A DNA stretch of 64,000 nucleotides from Marinobacter sp. (GCA_014359475.1 JACIZI010000003.1:62001-126000); one strand, 5' to 3'. Numbered from the stretch's first letter, positions 17,588 through 26,038 are shown. A program made the numbers and translations. Notes: generated by a model not told the origin, from the sequence alone.

Positions 17588-18238
17588 ATGCACGTTTTGA
17601 TTGCCGGTGCCAACGGACAGATCGGGCAACATTTGCTGAAGGCGATGGCCGACAGCAAGCATGAGGCCCGGGCGCTGATCCGGGATGCGGAACAGGGCGC
17701 GAAGCTGCAGTCGCTGGGTGCCACCGAGACGGTGGTCGGCGATCTGGAACAGGATTGCAGTGAGGCCATGCGCGGTTGTGACGCAGTGGTTTTCACTGCG
17801 GGCTCCGGCCCTCACACCGGACCGGACAAGACCATTGATGTGGACCAGAACGGCGCCATCCGGCTGATTGATACCGCCTGGAAGATGGGTATCAGGCATT
17901 TCATCATGGTAAGCAGCATGCGGGCAGAAGAACCCGAAAACGGCCCGGAGAAACTGCGCCATTACCTGCACGCCAAGCACAAGGCCGACGAACACCTGCG
18001 CGCCAGCGGTCTGTCCTACACCATCGTCCGCCCGGGCAAACTGACCAACGAGCCGGGGACTGGCAAGGTGAGTGTCGGCGAGAAACTGGAATTCGGCGAG
18101 ATTCCCCGGGAGGATGTTGCCAGGGCCTTACTGGCAGTCATCAATGAAGGGCCTACAGGCTGCGACGGGTTTGATCTGATTTCCGGCGACAGCCCGGTAG
18201 CCGAGGCGGTCTCGATGTTCGTGCGTCCGGCCTCGTAG
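17588..18238 (+). CDS. NAD(P)-binding atypical SDR, NmrA/YwnB-like
   Basis: The 216-residue protein starts with a dinucleotide-binding motif (VLIAGANGQIGQHLL, residues 3-17) and continues with GCDAVVFTAGSGPHTGPD and IRHFIMVSSMRA, typical of atypical extended SDRs (NAD(P)H-binding PF13460). HAKHKADEHLRASGLSYTI is at the position of the usual YxxxK helix, without a clear catalytic Tyr. The enzyme may be a reductase or a redox-sensing protein; its substrate is not apparent. The ATG at 17588 follows a strong AGGAGG, so the longer frame from 17381 is rejected. Confidence 0.8.
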   Translation: MHVLIAGANGQIGQHLLKAMADSKHEARALIRDAEQGAKLQSLGATETVVGDLEQDCSEAMRGCDAVVFTAGSGPHTGPDKTIDVDQNGAIRLIDTAWKMGIRHFIMVSSMRAEEPENGPEKLRHYLHAKHKADEHLRASGLSYTIVRPGKLTNEPGTGKVSVGEKLEFGEIPREDVARALLAVINEGPTGCDGFDLISGDSPVAEAVSMFVRPAS

Positions 18239-18641
18239 CCTGCATCGTTCGGGGCGGCCGCGAGAATCCGGCCTGCGAGCTCCAGCGTTGGAGTGGGGCC
18301 GTTATCTCTTTTCAGGACACGCCCGTGAACCCATCCATGGGGGGCCCGGGCGCAGCCATCCCTGGCTGCTTACGGTCCTGACAAGAGATAACGGCCCCAC
18401 TCTCATTAACTGCGGAGATATCTCCGGGTGTATAGCAGGGAGGACGACGGCCAGTAATTGTCAGGATACTGGCGGTACGTTTTGATATACGTTTACAGCG
18501 TAATTCCACTTCAAGGGACTGATAATTTACATTTCCGGCCTATCGCCGATCTTGGCGATCCCGGCCTGAGTCGGTAACATTGTCTTTTTTCCGACATCTT
18601 TTCCTTGTTGCACCTTTCAATTCCTGACCCGGGCGTTCGTC
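18239..18641. promoter_or_regulatory. 403-bp intergenic region with structured element
   Basis: This stretch carries no convincing gene. It contains the three-way-junction element (18291-18402), a perfect 14-bp palindrome CGGAGATATCTCCG (18413-18426), and an A/T-richer stretch from about 18480 that should hold the promoter of the purine permease. I looked for purine-riboswitch landmarks before the permease and did not recognise any. Confidence 0.5.
18291..18402. repeat. Three-way-junction inverted-repeat element, copy 1
   Basis: Outer arms 18291-18318 and 18375-18402 form a 28-bp stem with one mismatch. They enclose a 56-nt centre (18319-18374) containing two small hairpins, CCCATCCATGGG and GCAGCCATCCCTGGCTGC. 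Copy 2 (22193-22306) has the same 56-nt centre but an unrelated outer stem. One inner hairpin differs between copies by compensatory changes (CCC/GGG here, TAC/GTA there). It lies after one gene and before another on the same strand. Confidence 0.85.
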
Positions 18642-19940
18642 ATGCTTGAAAAACTGTTCCAGCTCCAGTCCCATGGCACAACGGTCCGTAAGGAAGTGGT
18701 TGCCGGCATCACCACATTCCTCACCATGGCCTACATTATTGTGGTCAACCCCAGCATTCTGTCCGCCACCGGCATGGATTTCGGCGCTGTGTTTGTGGCC
18801 ACCTGTCTGGCGGCCGCCATCGGCACCCTGATCATGGGCCTCTGGGCCAACTACCCTATCGCGCTGGCACCCGGTATGGGGCTGAACGCCTTTTTCTCCT
18901 TCACTGTCGTCGGCAGCATGGGCTACAGCTGGCAGGTGGCATTGGGGGCGGTCTTCCTGTCCGGCTTCATCTTCTTCCTGCTGAGCATTTTCAAGGTCAG
19001 GGAATGGATCATTAACAGCATCCCTCTGTCCCTTCGCTTCGGCATTTCTGCCGGCATCGGTTTCTTCCTGGCCCTGATCGCCTTCAAAAATGCCGGCATT
19101 GTGGTGGACAATCCGGCTACCCTGGTCGGCCTGGGCGATGTAAAAGTACCTGAGGCGCTGTTGTTCTTTGGTGGTTTTGTGTTGATCTGCGCCCTGTCCT
19201 TCCGGCAGATCACCGGCGCGGTAATGATTGGCATTCTGGCAGTCACGGTGATGGCGATGATGTTCGGCATGGTGGAGTACGACGGGTTGGTGTCCGCCCC
19301 ACCCAGCCTCGCGCCCACGTTTATGGAAATGGACATCGCCGGGGCCCTCAATGTGGGAATGGTGAGCGTAATCTTCGCTTTTCTGTTCGTAGACCTGTTC
19401 GACACCTCCGGCACCCTGATCGGTTCCGCCCAGCGTGGCGGCCTGCTGGATAAGGACGGCAAACTGCCCCGCCTGGGCCGGGCACTGATGTCGGATTCCG
19501 TCGCAACAATGTCGGGCGCCGCGCTGGGTACCTCGACAACCACCAGCTATGTGGAGTCCACCGCAGGCATTTCTGCCGGTGGCCGTACCGGTCTGACCGC
19601 CGTGGTCGTGGCTGTGTTATTCCTGGCCTGCCTGTTGTTCTCACCGATTGCCAGTGTCATCCCCGCCTATGCCACTGCGCCGGCACTGCTCTACGTCGCC
19701 GTGCTGATGGCAAGCGGCCTGAAACTGATTGACTGGGACGATATCACTGAGGCGGCCCCGGCCGTGGTCACCGCCCTGATGATGCCGCTGACCTTCTCTA
19801 TCGCCAACGGCATTGCTCTGGGCTTTATTACCTATGCGCTGCTCAAGGCGGCCAGTGGTCGCTGGTCCCAGCTTAATCCCGCCGTTGTGATCATAGCCGT
19901 GGTGTTTGTGCTGAAGTTTATTTTCCTGGAAGCGGCTTGA
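18642..19940 (+). CDS. NCS2/AzgA-type purine permease
   Basis: This 432-residue inner-membrane protein has about 12-14 hydrophobic segments and AzgA-family motifs: VAGITTFLTMAYIIVVNPSI near the start, APGMGLNAFFSFTVV, FVDLFDTSGTLIGSAQRGG in the middle and STTTSYVESTAGISAGGRTG near residue 305. It should import hypoxanthine, guanine or adenine by proton symport. The relic of an adenine phosphoribosyltransferase right behind it supports a purine role. A 10-bp hairpin overlaps its stop codon. Confidence 0.88.
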   Translation: MLEKLFQLQSHGTTVRKEVVAGITTFLTMAYIIVVNPSILSATGMDFGAVFVATCLAAAIGTLIMGLWANYPIALAPGMGLNAFFSFTVVGSMGYSWQVALGAVFLSGFIFFLLSIFKVREWIINSIPLSLRFGISAGIGFFLALIAFKNAGIVVDNPATLVGLGDVKVPEALLFFGGFVLICALSFRQITGAVMIGILAVTVMAMMFGMVEYDGLVSAPPSLAPTFMEMDIAGALNVGMVSVIFAFLFVDLFDTSGTLIGSAQRGGLLDKDGKLPRLGRALMSDSVATMSGAALGTSTTTSYVESTAGISAGGRTGLTAVVVAVLFLACLLFSPIASVIPAYATAPALLYVAVLMASGLKLIDWDDITEAAPAVVTALMMPLTFSIANGIALGFITYALLKAASGRWSQLNPAVVIIAVVFVLKFIFLEAA

Positions 19941-19949
19941 GCCGCTTCC
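19928..19949. repeat. Hairpin overlapping the permease stop codon
   Basis: GGAAGCGGCT and AGCCGCTTCC (19928-19937 and 19940-19949) are perfect inverted repeats around the TGA stop at 19938-19940. No T run follows, so termination would need Rho or be incomplete. It lies at the junction between the permease and the apt relic. Confidence 0.5.
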
Positions 19950-20084
19950 CGTCTGATCCGCCGCATTGGTGTGGAGATTGTCGAGGTGGCCGCCATGATT
20001 GACCTGCCGGACCTGGGTGGTTCCCGCCGCCCCGGGGAGGAAGATCTGGAGCTCTATACCGTCTGCTCGTTTACGGACGATTAA
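19950..20084 (+). pseudogene. apt: Relic of adenine phosphoribosyltransferase (apt) C-terminus
   Basis: Directly behind the permease, an open stretch of about 44 codons ending in TAA (20082-20084) reads LIRRIGVEIVEVAAMIDLPD followed by LGGSRRP. This is like the C-terminal part of Apt (the IVEVAxxIDLPDLGG pattern after the PRPP loop). There is no start codon, no ribosome site and no PRPP-binding segment, so only the 3' end remains. Its last bases fuse with a terminal repeat of the dispersed element (20081-20098), which may mark the deletion breakpoint. The identification is by eye and rests on a short segment. Confidence 0.6.
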
Positions 20085-20098
20085 GTCCGACAGGCTGC
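20081..20098. repeat. Solo terminal repeat of the inverted-repeat element
   Basis: TTAAGTCCGACAGGCTGC matches the right end of the elements at 15427-15506 and 28254-28415. No left end is present nearby. It supplies or overlaps the stop of the apt relic. Confidence 0.8.
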
Positions 20099-20177
20099 CA
20101 GGCCCTCCGACGCTGTGGCCAGTGGCGCGCCGGAGGGGGTAAACTGCTGCTGACCCGACCAAGGAATCAGGAGCATC

Positions 20178-20840
20178 ATGCAGGACTACCAGCATCACTG
20201 GAAAGACGGCACCCCCGTCCACCTCCCCCTCGGCAAGATTGTCTGTGTCGGGCGCAACTACGCCGCCCATGCCAGGGAACTGGATAATCCCGTGCCGGAC
20301 GAGCCACTATTGTTCATCAAACCGGCTAGCTCCGCGGCATATCTGACACGCCCCTTGAGAATCCCTGCAGGCCGTGGCTCCGTGCATTTCGAGACGGAAC
20401 TGGCGGTACTGATCGGACGTCCGCTGACCGCCGCATCCCCGGAGGAGACTGGCCAGGCCATTCTGGGATACGGGCTGGCACTGGACCTGACCCTGCGGGA
20501 TCTGCAGTCGCAGCTTAAAGCCCAGGGCCATCCCTGGGAGCGCGCCAAGGGTTTTGATGGTGCCTGCCCTCTCTCTCCGTTTATCAGCAGCGATCGGGTA
20601 GACCCCCTCACGGCCCGTTTCACCCTGGAAGTGGACGGCAAGCAACAGCAATCCGGTGACGCGCGGGAAATGCTGATGCCGGTACGGGAACTGATTGCCC
20701 ACATCAGCGGTCAATTTACCCTGATGCCCGGGGATGTGGTGCTGACCGGTACACCCAAAGGGGTCGGTCCGTTGCAGGCAGGACAGGCGTTGTCGCTGGA
20801 ACTCGGCGACGATTTATTTGTCGGGACTCATGTGGCATAA
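20178..20840 (+). CDS. Fumarylacetoacetate hydrolase-family protein
   Basis: The 220-residue protein matches the compact FAH family (YcgM/FAHD1-like). KIVCVGRNYAAHARELDNP begins the domain, HFETELAVLIG carries the metal-binding glutamates, and GDVVLTGTPKGVGPL is the conserved C-terminal motif. Members act as acylpyruvate hydrolases or oxaloacetate decarboxylases; the substrate cannot be told here. A GGAG site precedes the ATG. The ABC1 kinase-like gene starts 13 bp downstream, so the two are probably cotranscribed. Confidence 0.85.
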   Translation: MQDYQHHWKDGTPVHLPLGKIVCVGRNYAAHARELDNPVPDEPLLFIKPASSAAYLTRPLRIPAGRGSVHFETELAVLIGRPLTAASPEETGQAILGYGLALDLTLRDLQSQLKAQGHPWERAKGFDGACPLSPFISSDRVDPLTARFTLEVDGKQQQSGDAREMLMPVRELIAHISGQFTLMPGDVVLTGTPKGVGPLQAGQALSLELGDDLFVGTHVA

Positions 20841-20853
20841 GGCTGGGTACACT

Positions 20854-22161
20854 ATGAGCAAAAAACCGGTTACTTCAAGAAGCGGTCGTTTTTTCAAACT
20901 GGCCGGCATGACGGCCTCAGTGGCAGGCCAGTATGCAGGCCAACGGGCACGGCGGATGTTCCGGGGCGATGATGAAGTTGCCCGGTCGGAGAGTTATACC
21001 CGGATGGCTGGCCAGATCGCCGGCACTCTGGGAGAAATGAAAGGGGCGGTCATGAAGGTGGGGCAGATAGCCTCCCAGACCCAGGACTTCTTGCCCAAAG
21101 AGTTTTCCGATGCCCTCCAGACCCTGCAGAAAGAAGCTCCCCCTATGCCCTTCGAGGTGATTCTGGAGCAGGTGGAATCGGAACTGGGGAAGCCGGTAGG
21201 CGAGCTGTTCGAATACTTTCAGGAAACGCCCTATGCGGCGGCCTCTATCGGCCAGGTGCATCGCGCCCGGCTGCATGAAGGCACGGATGTAATCGTAAAA
21301 GTGCAATATCCGGGGGTAGATGAATCCTGCGACTCCGATCTCAGGCAGCTGCGTATGGCGTTGCGGCTGGGTGGACTGCTGAAGATGCCCAAGGCGTCGG
21401 TGGACCAGCTGTTCGGGGAGATCCGCGAGCGCCTCAAGGAGGAGCTGGATTACGAGAATGAAGCTCGCAATATCGAACTGTTCCGGGAGTTCCACAAGGA
21501 TCAGCCGTGGGTAGTCATTCCGGCGGTGGTTGCGGGCCATTCCTCACGACGGGTGCTGACCATGGAGCTGGTGGAAGGCGATCATGTGAGCAAGGTGACC
21601 CCGGACCGCTACAGCCAGGAGACCATTAATCTGATCGGCCACCGTATCTTCACGACCATGGCGGATCAGCTATTTCGCTTCCAGTGCATTCATGGCGACC
21701 CTCACGCCGGTAACTTTGCCTATCGGCCCGATGGCTCAATCATCATGTATGATTTTGGCTGTGTGAAGAAGCTGAAGCCGGAGATTGTGGATTCCTACTG
21801 CAAGGCACTGGTTGCGGCAATTCAGGAGGACTATCAGGCTCTGGACCGGCATCTGATTTCGTTGGGTGCACGGGTGGAGTCGCAGCCGGCGGTGGATGAG
21901 GGCTATTATGCGATGTGGCGGGATATTCTGATTCAGCCGTTTGCCTCTGATGAGCCCTATGATTTCTCGGAATCTGAGCTGCACAAGCATGTGGCCTCCA
22001 GGGCGCGGACGGTGTTCAGGTATCTGGAGTATTTCAAGCCGCCGGTGGAGAGTATTTTTATTGACCGGATGATTGCGGGGCATTACTGGATGCTGAAGCG
22101 GTTGGGGGTGCAGGCGGCTTTTCGGGAGGAGCTTCGCCGATACCTTGGGCTGGAGCACTAA
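20854..22161 (+). CDS. ABC1/AarF/UbiB-type atypical kinase-like protein
   Basis: This 435-residue protein has the signature features of the ABC1 family: the KxGQ motif (MKVGQIASQTQDFLPKEF, about residues 68-85), the Ala-rich loop (YAAASIGQVHRARL), the catalytic-like HGDPHAGNF and the DFG-like YDFGCVKKL. Family members support ubiquinone synthesis and have ATPase rather than classical kinase activity. It is not in a ubi operon here, so it may be a second ABC1 paralogue. The start at 20854 avoids overlap with the upstream gene. A three-way-junction element follows the stop. Confidence 0.85.
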   Translation: MSKKPVTSRSGRFFKLAGMTASVAGQYAGQRARRMFRGDDEVARSESYTRMAGQIAGTLGEMKGAVMKVGQIASQTQDFLPKEFSDALQTLQKEAPPMPFEVILEQVESELGKPVGELFEYFQETPYAAASIGQVHRARLHEGTDVIVKVQYPGVDESCDSDLRQLRMALRLGGLLKMPKASVDQLFGEIRERLKEELDYENEARNIELFREFHKDQPWVVIPAVVAGHSSRRVLTMELVEGDHVSKVTPDRYSQETINLIGHRIFTTMADQLFRFQCIHGDPHAGNFAYRPDGSIIMYDFGCVKKLKPEIVDSYCKALVAAIQEDYQALDRHLISLGARVESQPAVDEGYYAMWRDILIQPFASDEPYDFSESELHKHVASRARTVFRYLEYFKPPVESIFIDRMIAGHYWMLKRLGVQAAFREELRRYLGLEH

Positions 22162-22192
22162 CTCTGGCCCCAGCCTTTTAGGTTTGGTGCGG

Positions 22193-22306
22193 GTCAGACA
22201 GGGGGATTCCCTTTCCAAAACACGCCCGTGAATACATCCATGTAGGGCTCGGGCGCAGCCATCCATGGCTGCTTACGGTTTTGGAAAGGGAATCCCCCTG
22301 CCCGAC
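22193..22306. repeat. Three-way-junction inverted-repeat element, copy 2
   Basis: Outer arms 22193-22221 and 22278-22306 form a 29-bp stem with two mismatches. The 56-nt centre (22222-22277) is nearly identical to that of copy 1 but carries TACATCCATGTA instead of CCCATCCATGGG, a paired change that keeps the hairpin. The second inner hairpin is GCAGCCATCCATGGCTGC. It lies between two convergent genes and could serve as a two-way transcript end, although there is no T run. Confidence 0.85.
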
Positions 22307-22332
22307 TTACTGACCCCGCCGATACCGCCTGT

Positions 22333-23010
22333 TTACAGAAAACGCTTCACCCATTCTTCCACACCTTCCGATGCCCCTTTCCGGATCACCTGCGCCCTTG
22401 AAACCGAGGCCGGTTCGCCCGGGTCGATGACGGTGACGGGTACATCGAAGTCCACTTCGTGGACCAGTCCGGCTGCCGGATAGACTTGCAGTGATGTTCC
22501 GACGATCAGGAGGTGGTCGGCGGTTCGGACCACGTCGGCGGCTTTTTCCAGCATGGGGACTTCTTCGCCGAACCAGACGATGTGCGGCCGCAGCTGGAAT
22601 CCCCGATCGCAGGTGTCGCCCGGTTTGATGTCGTTGTAGCCGATGTCGTAGATCAGTTCCGCGTGGACGGAGCTGCGGGCTTTGGTGAGTTCACCGTGCA
22701 GATGCAGTACGTTGGTGGAGCCGCCGCGTTCGTGGAGGTCGTCGACGTTCTGGGTGATCACGGTAACGCGGTGGCGGGCTTCCAGTTCGGCCAGCAGGCG
22801 GTGGGCCTGGTTGGGCTGAACGTCTTGCAGTTGGCGGCGGCGCTGGTTGTAGAAGCGCAGGACCAGGTCGCGGTTGCGCTGGAAGGCTTCGGGGGTGGCT
22901 ACGTCATACACGCTGTACTTTTCCCACAGTCCGCCATTGTCGCGGAAGGTGGAAAGGCCACTTTCAGCGCTGATGCCGGCGCCGCTGAGTACCACGATAT
23001 GCTGTCCCAT
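22333..23010 (-). CDS. cobB: CobB-type NAD-dependent protein deacylase without zinc cysteines
   Basis: The 225-residue sirtuin has the NAD motif VVLSGAGISAESGLSTFRD (residues 6-24), the TQNVDDLHERGG loop and the catalytic His in HLHGEL. FYNQRRRQL has the Tyr-x-x-Arg pair typical of class III enzymes that remove succinyl and malonyl groups. The four zinc-binding cysteines are missing: the region after HLHGEL reads TKARSSVHAEL. Zinc-free sirtuins of this kind exist, so the protein can still be active. Its start overlaps the stop of the upstream dehydrogenase by one base (TGATG), which suggests translational coupling. Confidence 0.85.
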   Translation of the reverse strand: MGQHIVVLSGAGISAESGLSTFRDNGGLWEKYSVYDVATPEAFQRNRDLVLRFYNQRRRQLQDVQPNQAHRLLAELEARHRVTVITQNVDDLHERGGSTNVLHLHGELTKARSSVHAELIYDIGYNDIKPGDTCDRGFQLRPHIVWFGEEVPMLEKAADVVRTADHLLIVGTSLQVYPAAGLVHEVDFDVPVTVIDPGEPASVSRAQVIRKGASEGVEEWVKRFL

Positions 23011-24413
23011 CAGTCGAAGATCTTGCCGGGGTTGATGATGCCGTTGGGGTCGAATACCTGCTTGATGCCCTTGAGGTAGGCTATTTCCGCTTCGCTGCGG
23101 GTGTAGTGCAGGTAGGGTTTCTTGGTTATGCCGACTCCGTGTTCGGCAGAGACGCTGCCCTGGTATTTTTCGACGATTTCAAATACCCATTTGTTGACCT
23201 GTTGGCACTTCTCGAAGAAGTCTTCTTTGGCCATGTCTTCCGGCTTCAGAATATTCAGGTGCAGGTTGCCGTCGCCGATGTGGCCGAACCAGATGATTTC
23301 AAAGTCCGGGTAATGCTCGGTCACCACCGCATCGATTTCCTGCAGGAAGCCGGGCACCCGGGAGACCACGACGGAGATGTCGTTTTTGTAGGGCGTGCGC
23401 GGGGCAATGGATTCGGAGATCCGTTCCCGCAACTGCCACAGGTTCCGGGCCTGGGTTTCGCTCTGGCTGATCACGCCGTCCAGTACCCAGCCTTCTTCCA
23501 CACATTGTTCGAACAGGGCCATGGCATCGTCCATCACCTCGTCGGACACGGCCTCAAATTCCAGCAGCGCATAGTAAGGCGCTTCCGTTTCAAACGGTGC
23601 CGGCACCTGGCCGTGAGCCAGGACGTGTTGCATGGCCTGGTGGGAGAAGAACTCGTAGGCAGTGAGGTCGATTTTTTTCTGGAAGGTCTGCAGCACGTCC
23701 ATGGTGTTGGTCAGGTCGCCCAGGCCCAGCACCAACACGGTGAGGTTGTGTGGCTGGCGTGACAGTTTCATGGTGGCCTCGGTGATGAAGCCCAGGGTGC
23801 CTTCGGCACCGATAAAGAGGTGACGCAGGTCGTAACCGGTGTTGTTCTTCTCCAGGTCCTTGTTCAGGTCGAGAATATCGCCTTTGCCAGTGACCACCTT
23901 CAGGCCCGCCACCCAGTCCCGGCTCATGCCGTAGCGGATGACCTTGATGCCGCCGGCGTTGGTGGAGAGGTTGCCACCCAGCTGGCTGGAGCCTGCGGAG
24001 GCGAAATCCACCGGGTAATAGAGGCCGTTATCTTCGGCAAAGTTCTGCAACTGCTCGGTTACCACGCCGGCCTGGCAGCGCACGGTGCGGTCGCTGGCGC
24101 TGAAGTCAAGGATCCGGTTCATGTTGTCGAACGCCACCACCACTTCGCCGTTGGCAGCTACCGCACCGGCACTGAGGCCGGTGCGACCGCCGGAGGGCAC
24201 CAGGGCAACCCGGTTCTCGTTGGCAAACCTGACCAGTGCCTGCACCTGCCCGGTGGTTTTGGGTAATACGATGGCGGTGGGCTTAGGCGCGTGGATCCTG
24301 GTCCAGTCCTTGCCGTAGTTTTCCAGGTCGGCAGGATCGGTGAGGACTTTGCCGGGGGCATCGCCGGATGCCATCAGGTCCTTCAGGGAGGCAATGATCT
24401 GTTCAGCGTTCAT
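23010..24413 (-). CDS. FAD-linked D-2-hydroxyglutarate dehydrogenase-like oxidoreductase
   Basis: The 467-residue protein belongs to the FAD-binding oxidase/linked-oxidase family. The PCMH FAD domain (about residues 40-220) includes VPSGGRTGLSAGAV and AGSSQLGGNLSTNAGG. The C-terminal domain carries WFGHIGDGNLHLNI, SAEHGVGITKKP and FDPNGIINPGKIF. D-lactate dehydrogenase is an alternative, but the gene is divergent from serA. In Pseudomonas the same pairing removes D-2-hydroxyglutarate formed by SerA, and this pulls serine synthesis forward. Electrons probably go to an electron-transfer flavoprotein. Confidence 0.82.
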   Translation of the reverse strand: MNAEQIIASLKDLMASGDAPGKVLTDPADLENYGKDWTRIHAPKPTAIVLPKTTGQVQALVRFANENRVALVPSGGRTGLSAGAVAANGEVVVAFDNMNRILDFSASDRTVRCQAGVVTEQLQNFAEDNGLYYPVDFASAGSSQLGGNLSTNAGGIKVIRYGMSRDWVAGLKVVTGKGDILDLNKDLEKNNTGYDLRHLFIGAEGTLGFITEATMKLSRQPHNLTVLVLGLGDLTNTMDVLQTFQKKIDLTAYEFFSHQAMQHVLAHGQVPAPFETEAPYYALLEFEAVSDEVMDDAMALFEQCVEEGWVLDGVISQSETQARNLWQLRERISESIAPRTPYKNDISVVVSRVPGFLQEIDAVVTEHYPDFEIIWFGHIGDGNLHLNILKPEDMAKEDFFEKCQQVNKWVFEIVEKYQGSVSAEHGVGITKKPYLHYTRSEAEIAYLKGIKQVFDPNGIINPGKIFD

Positions 24414-24603
24414 GGGAAATTCAGTCTCGTCCGGTTCCGGTTACCTGCCTGCTGCCCGCCGGGGCCGGGGGATTGATTCAGACAATGCAACGCGCTGTGA
24501 AAGTCTGCGTTTATGGTATCATACCGCCCCTGTTCTGTGAGCCGGGCTGACGATCCCCGGCTGCAGGTCATTTCATATGACGGAAAGGTTCGGAAGCTAG
24601 CCC

Positions 24604-25833
24604 ATGTCAAATACGTCTCTCGAAAAGAGCAAAATCCGGATCCTGCTGCTGGAAGGCGTGCATCAATCTGCTATTGATACCCTGAATGCCGCAGGCTATA
24701 CCAACATCGAGTACCTGTCTCACTCACTGGCCGAGGAAGACCTGATCGAGAAGATTGCCGATGCGCACTTCGTCGGGATTCGTTCGCGCACCCAGCTGAC
24801 CGAGAGTGTGCTTGAGGCTGCCAAAAAGCTGGTGGCTGTGGGTTGCTTCTGTATTGGTACCAACCAGGTCAACCTGCAGGCTGCGACCCGTCGCGGCATC
24901 GCAGTATTCAACGCCCCCTTCTCCAACACCCGCTCTGTGGCCGAACTGGTACTGGCCCAGGCCATTCTGCTGCTGCGCGGCGTACCGGAGAAGAGCGCCA
25001 GGGCGCACCGGGGTGAATGGCTGAAATCCGCGAAAAACAGCTACGAAATCCGCGGCAAGAAGCTCGGCATTATCGGCTACGGCAACATCGGCACCCAGTT
25101 CAGTGTGCTCGCTGAAGGCCTGGGCATGGACGTATACTTCTACGATGTCGTCTCCAAGCTGCCGATTGGTAATGCCACTCAGGTCGGCACCCTGCAGGAG
25201 CTGCTGAACATCGCCGACGTGGTGTCGCTGCACGTGCCGGAGACTCCGGCCACCCGTTATATGTTCAAGGCCGAGCAGTTCGCCCAGATGAAGCCGGGCT
25301 CAATCCTGATGAACGCTTCCCGGGGCACTGTTGTCGATATTGATGCACTGGCTGAGGCGCTTTCGTCCGGCAAGCTACTGGGTGCCGCCGTTGACGTTTT
25401 CCCGGTTGAGCCGAAGTCCAACGACGAGGAATTCGTATCACCGCTGCGGGAATTTGACAATTGTATCCTGACCCCGCATGTGGGCGGCTCCACCATTGAG
25501 GCCCAGGAAAATATCGGCCGTGAAGTGGCCGAAAAACTGGCCATGTACAGCGACAATGGCACCTCCGTCTCTTCCGTAAACTTCCCGGAAGTGGCCCTGC
25601 CGTCGCACCCGAACCAGCATCGTCTGCTGCATATTCACGAGAACGTGCCGGGTGTCATGTCCGAGATCAACCAGGTGTTCTCCGAGAACGGCATCAATAT
25701 ATGCGGTCAGTACCTGCAGACCAGGGAAGACATCGGCTACGTGGTGGTGGATGTCAACAAGGAATACGGCGAGCTGGCCCTGGAGAAGCTGCGCCAGGTG
25801 AAGGGCACCATTCGCTGCCGGGTACTGTTCTGA
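24604..25833 (+). CDS. serA: D-3-phosphoglycerate dehydrogenase
   Basis: The 409-residue enzyme, nearly the length of E. coli SerA, oxidises 3-phosphoglycerate in the first step of serine synthesis. It also reduces 2-oxoglutarate to D-2-hydroxyglutarate. Visible features are the NAD motif GIIGYGNIGTQ (about residues 155-165), NASRGTVVDIDALAEAL, the catalytic-His region CILTPHVGGSTIEAQENIG and a C-terminal ACT domain (HENVPGVMSEINQVFSENGI), which should bind serine for feedback control. A strong terminator follows. The upstream gap of 190 bp is shared with the divergent dehydrogenase. Confidence 0.95.
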   Translation: MSNTSLEKSKIRILLLEGVHQSAIDTLNAAGYTNIEYLSHSLAEEDLIEKIADAHFVGIRSRTQLTESVLEAAKKLVAVGCFCIGTNQVNLQAATRRGIAVFNAPFSNTRSVAELVLAQAILLLRGVPEKSARAHRGEWLKSAKNSYEIRGKKLGIIGYGNIGTQFSVLAEGLGMDVYFYDVVSKLPIGNATQVGTLQELLNIADVVSLHVPETPATRYMFKAEQFAQMKPGSILMNASRGTVVDIDALAEALSSGKLLGAAVDVFPVEPKSNDEEFVSPLREFDNCILTPHVGGSTIEAQENIGREVAEKLAMYSDNGTSVSSVNFPEVALPSHPNQHRLLHIHENVPGVMSEINQVFSENGINICGQYLQTREDIGYVVVDVNKEYGELALEKLRQVKGTIRCRVLF

Positions 25834-25856
25834 TACCCCACTGCCCTGACGTATCG

Positions 25857-25891
25857 AAAGCCGGAGCGGGAAGTCCCCCTCCGGCTTTTTT
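25857..25891 (+). terminator. Rho-independent terminator of serA
   Basis: AAAGCCGGAG (25857-25866) pairs with CTCCGGCTTT (25879-25888) around a 12-nt loop, and the stem runs into a T tract (25886-25891). Confidence 0.92.
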
Positions 25892-26038
25892 GTTTCATTT
25901 CAGGCCATTTCCTTGCGGGGTGACGAAGATGTAACTCGTCGGCTGCAGATTTTCCTTGAGATAACGCCAGTAAGGCCCATGGTTATAAGAGCAGGATGAA
26001 ATCGTTACATCCTCTGAAACCAAGAGAAGGAGAAACCT

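Noticed and set aside
15565-17796. A 743-codon open frame on the minus strand
   Set aside because: It is opposite the acyl-CoA synthetase gene, which has clear family motifs; the minus frame has low-complexity His/Gly-rich sequence typical of antisense reading in GC-rich DNA.
18288-18485. A 65-codon frame across the structured element
   Set aside because: It is the reading of a long inverted repeat, not a protein.
18480-18641. Purine riboswitch before the purine permease
   Set aside because: I could not find the conserved loop and junction bases of the purine aptamer; the region shows only ordinary A/T-rich sequence.
24515-24525. GGTATCATACC palindrome before serA as a regulator site
   Set aside because: Its position fits an ordinary -10 region, and I know no regulator with this site.
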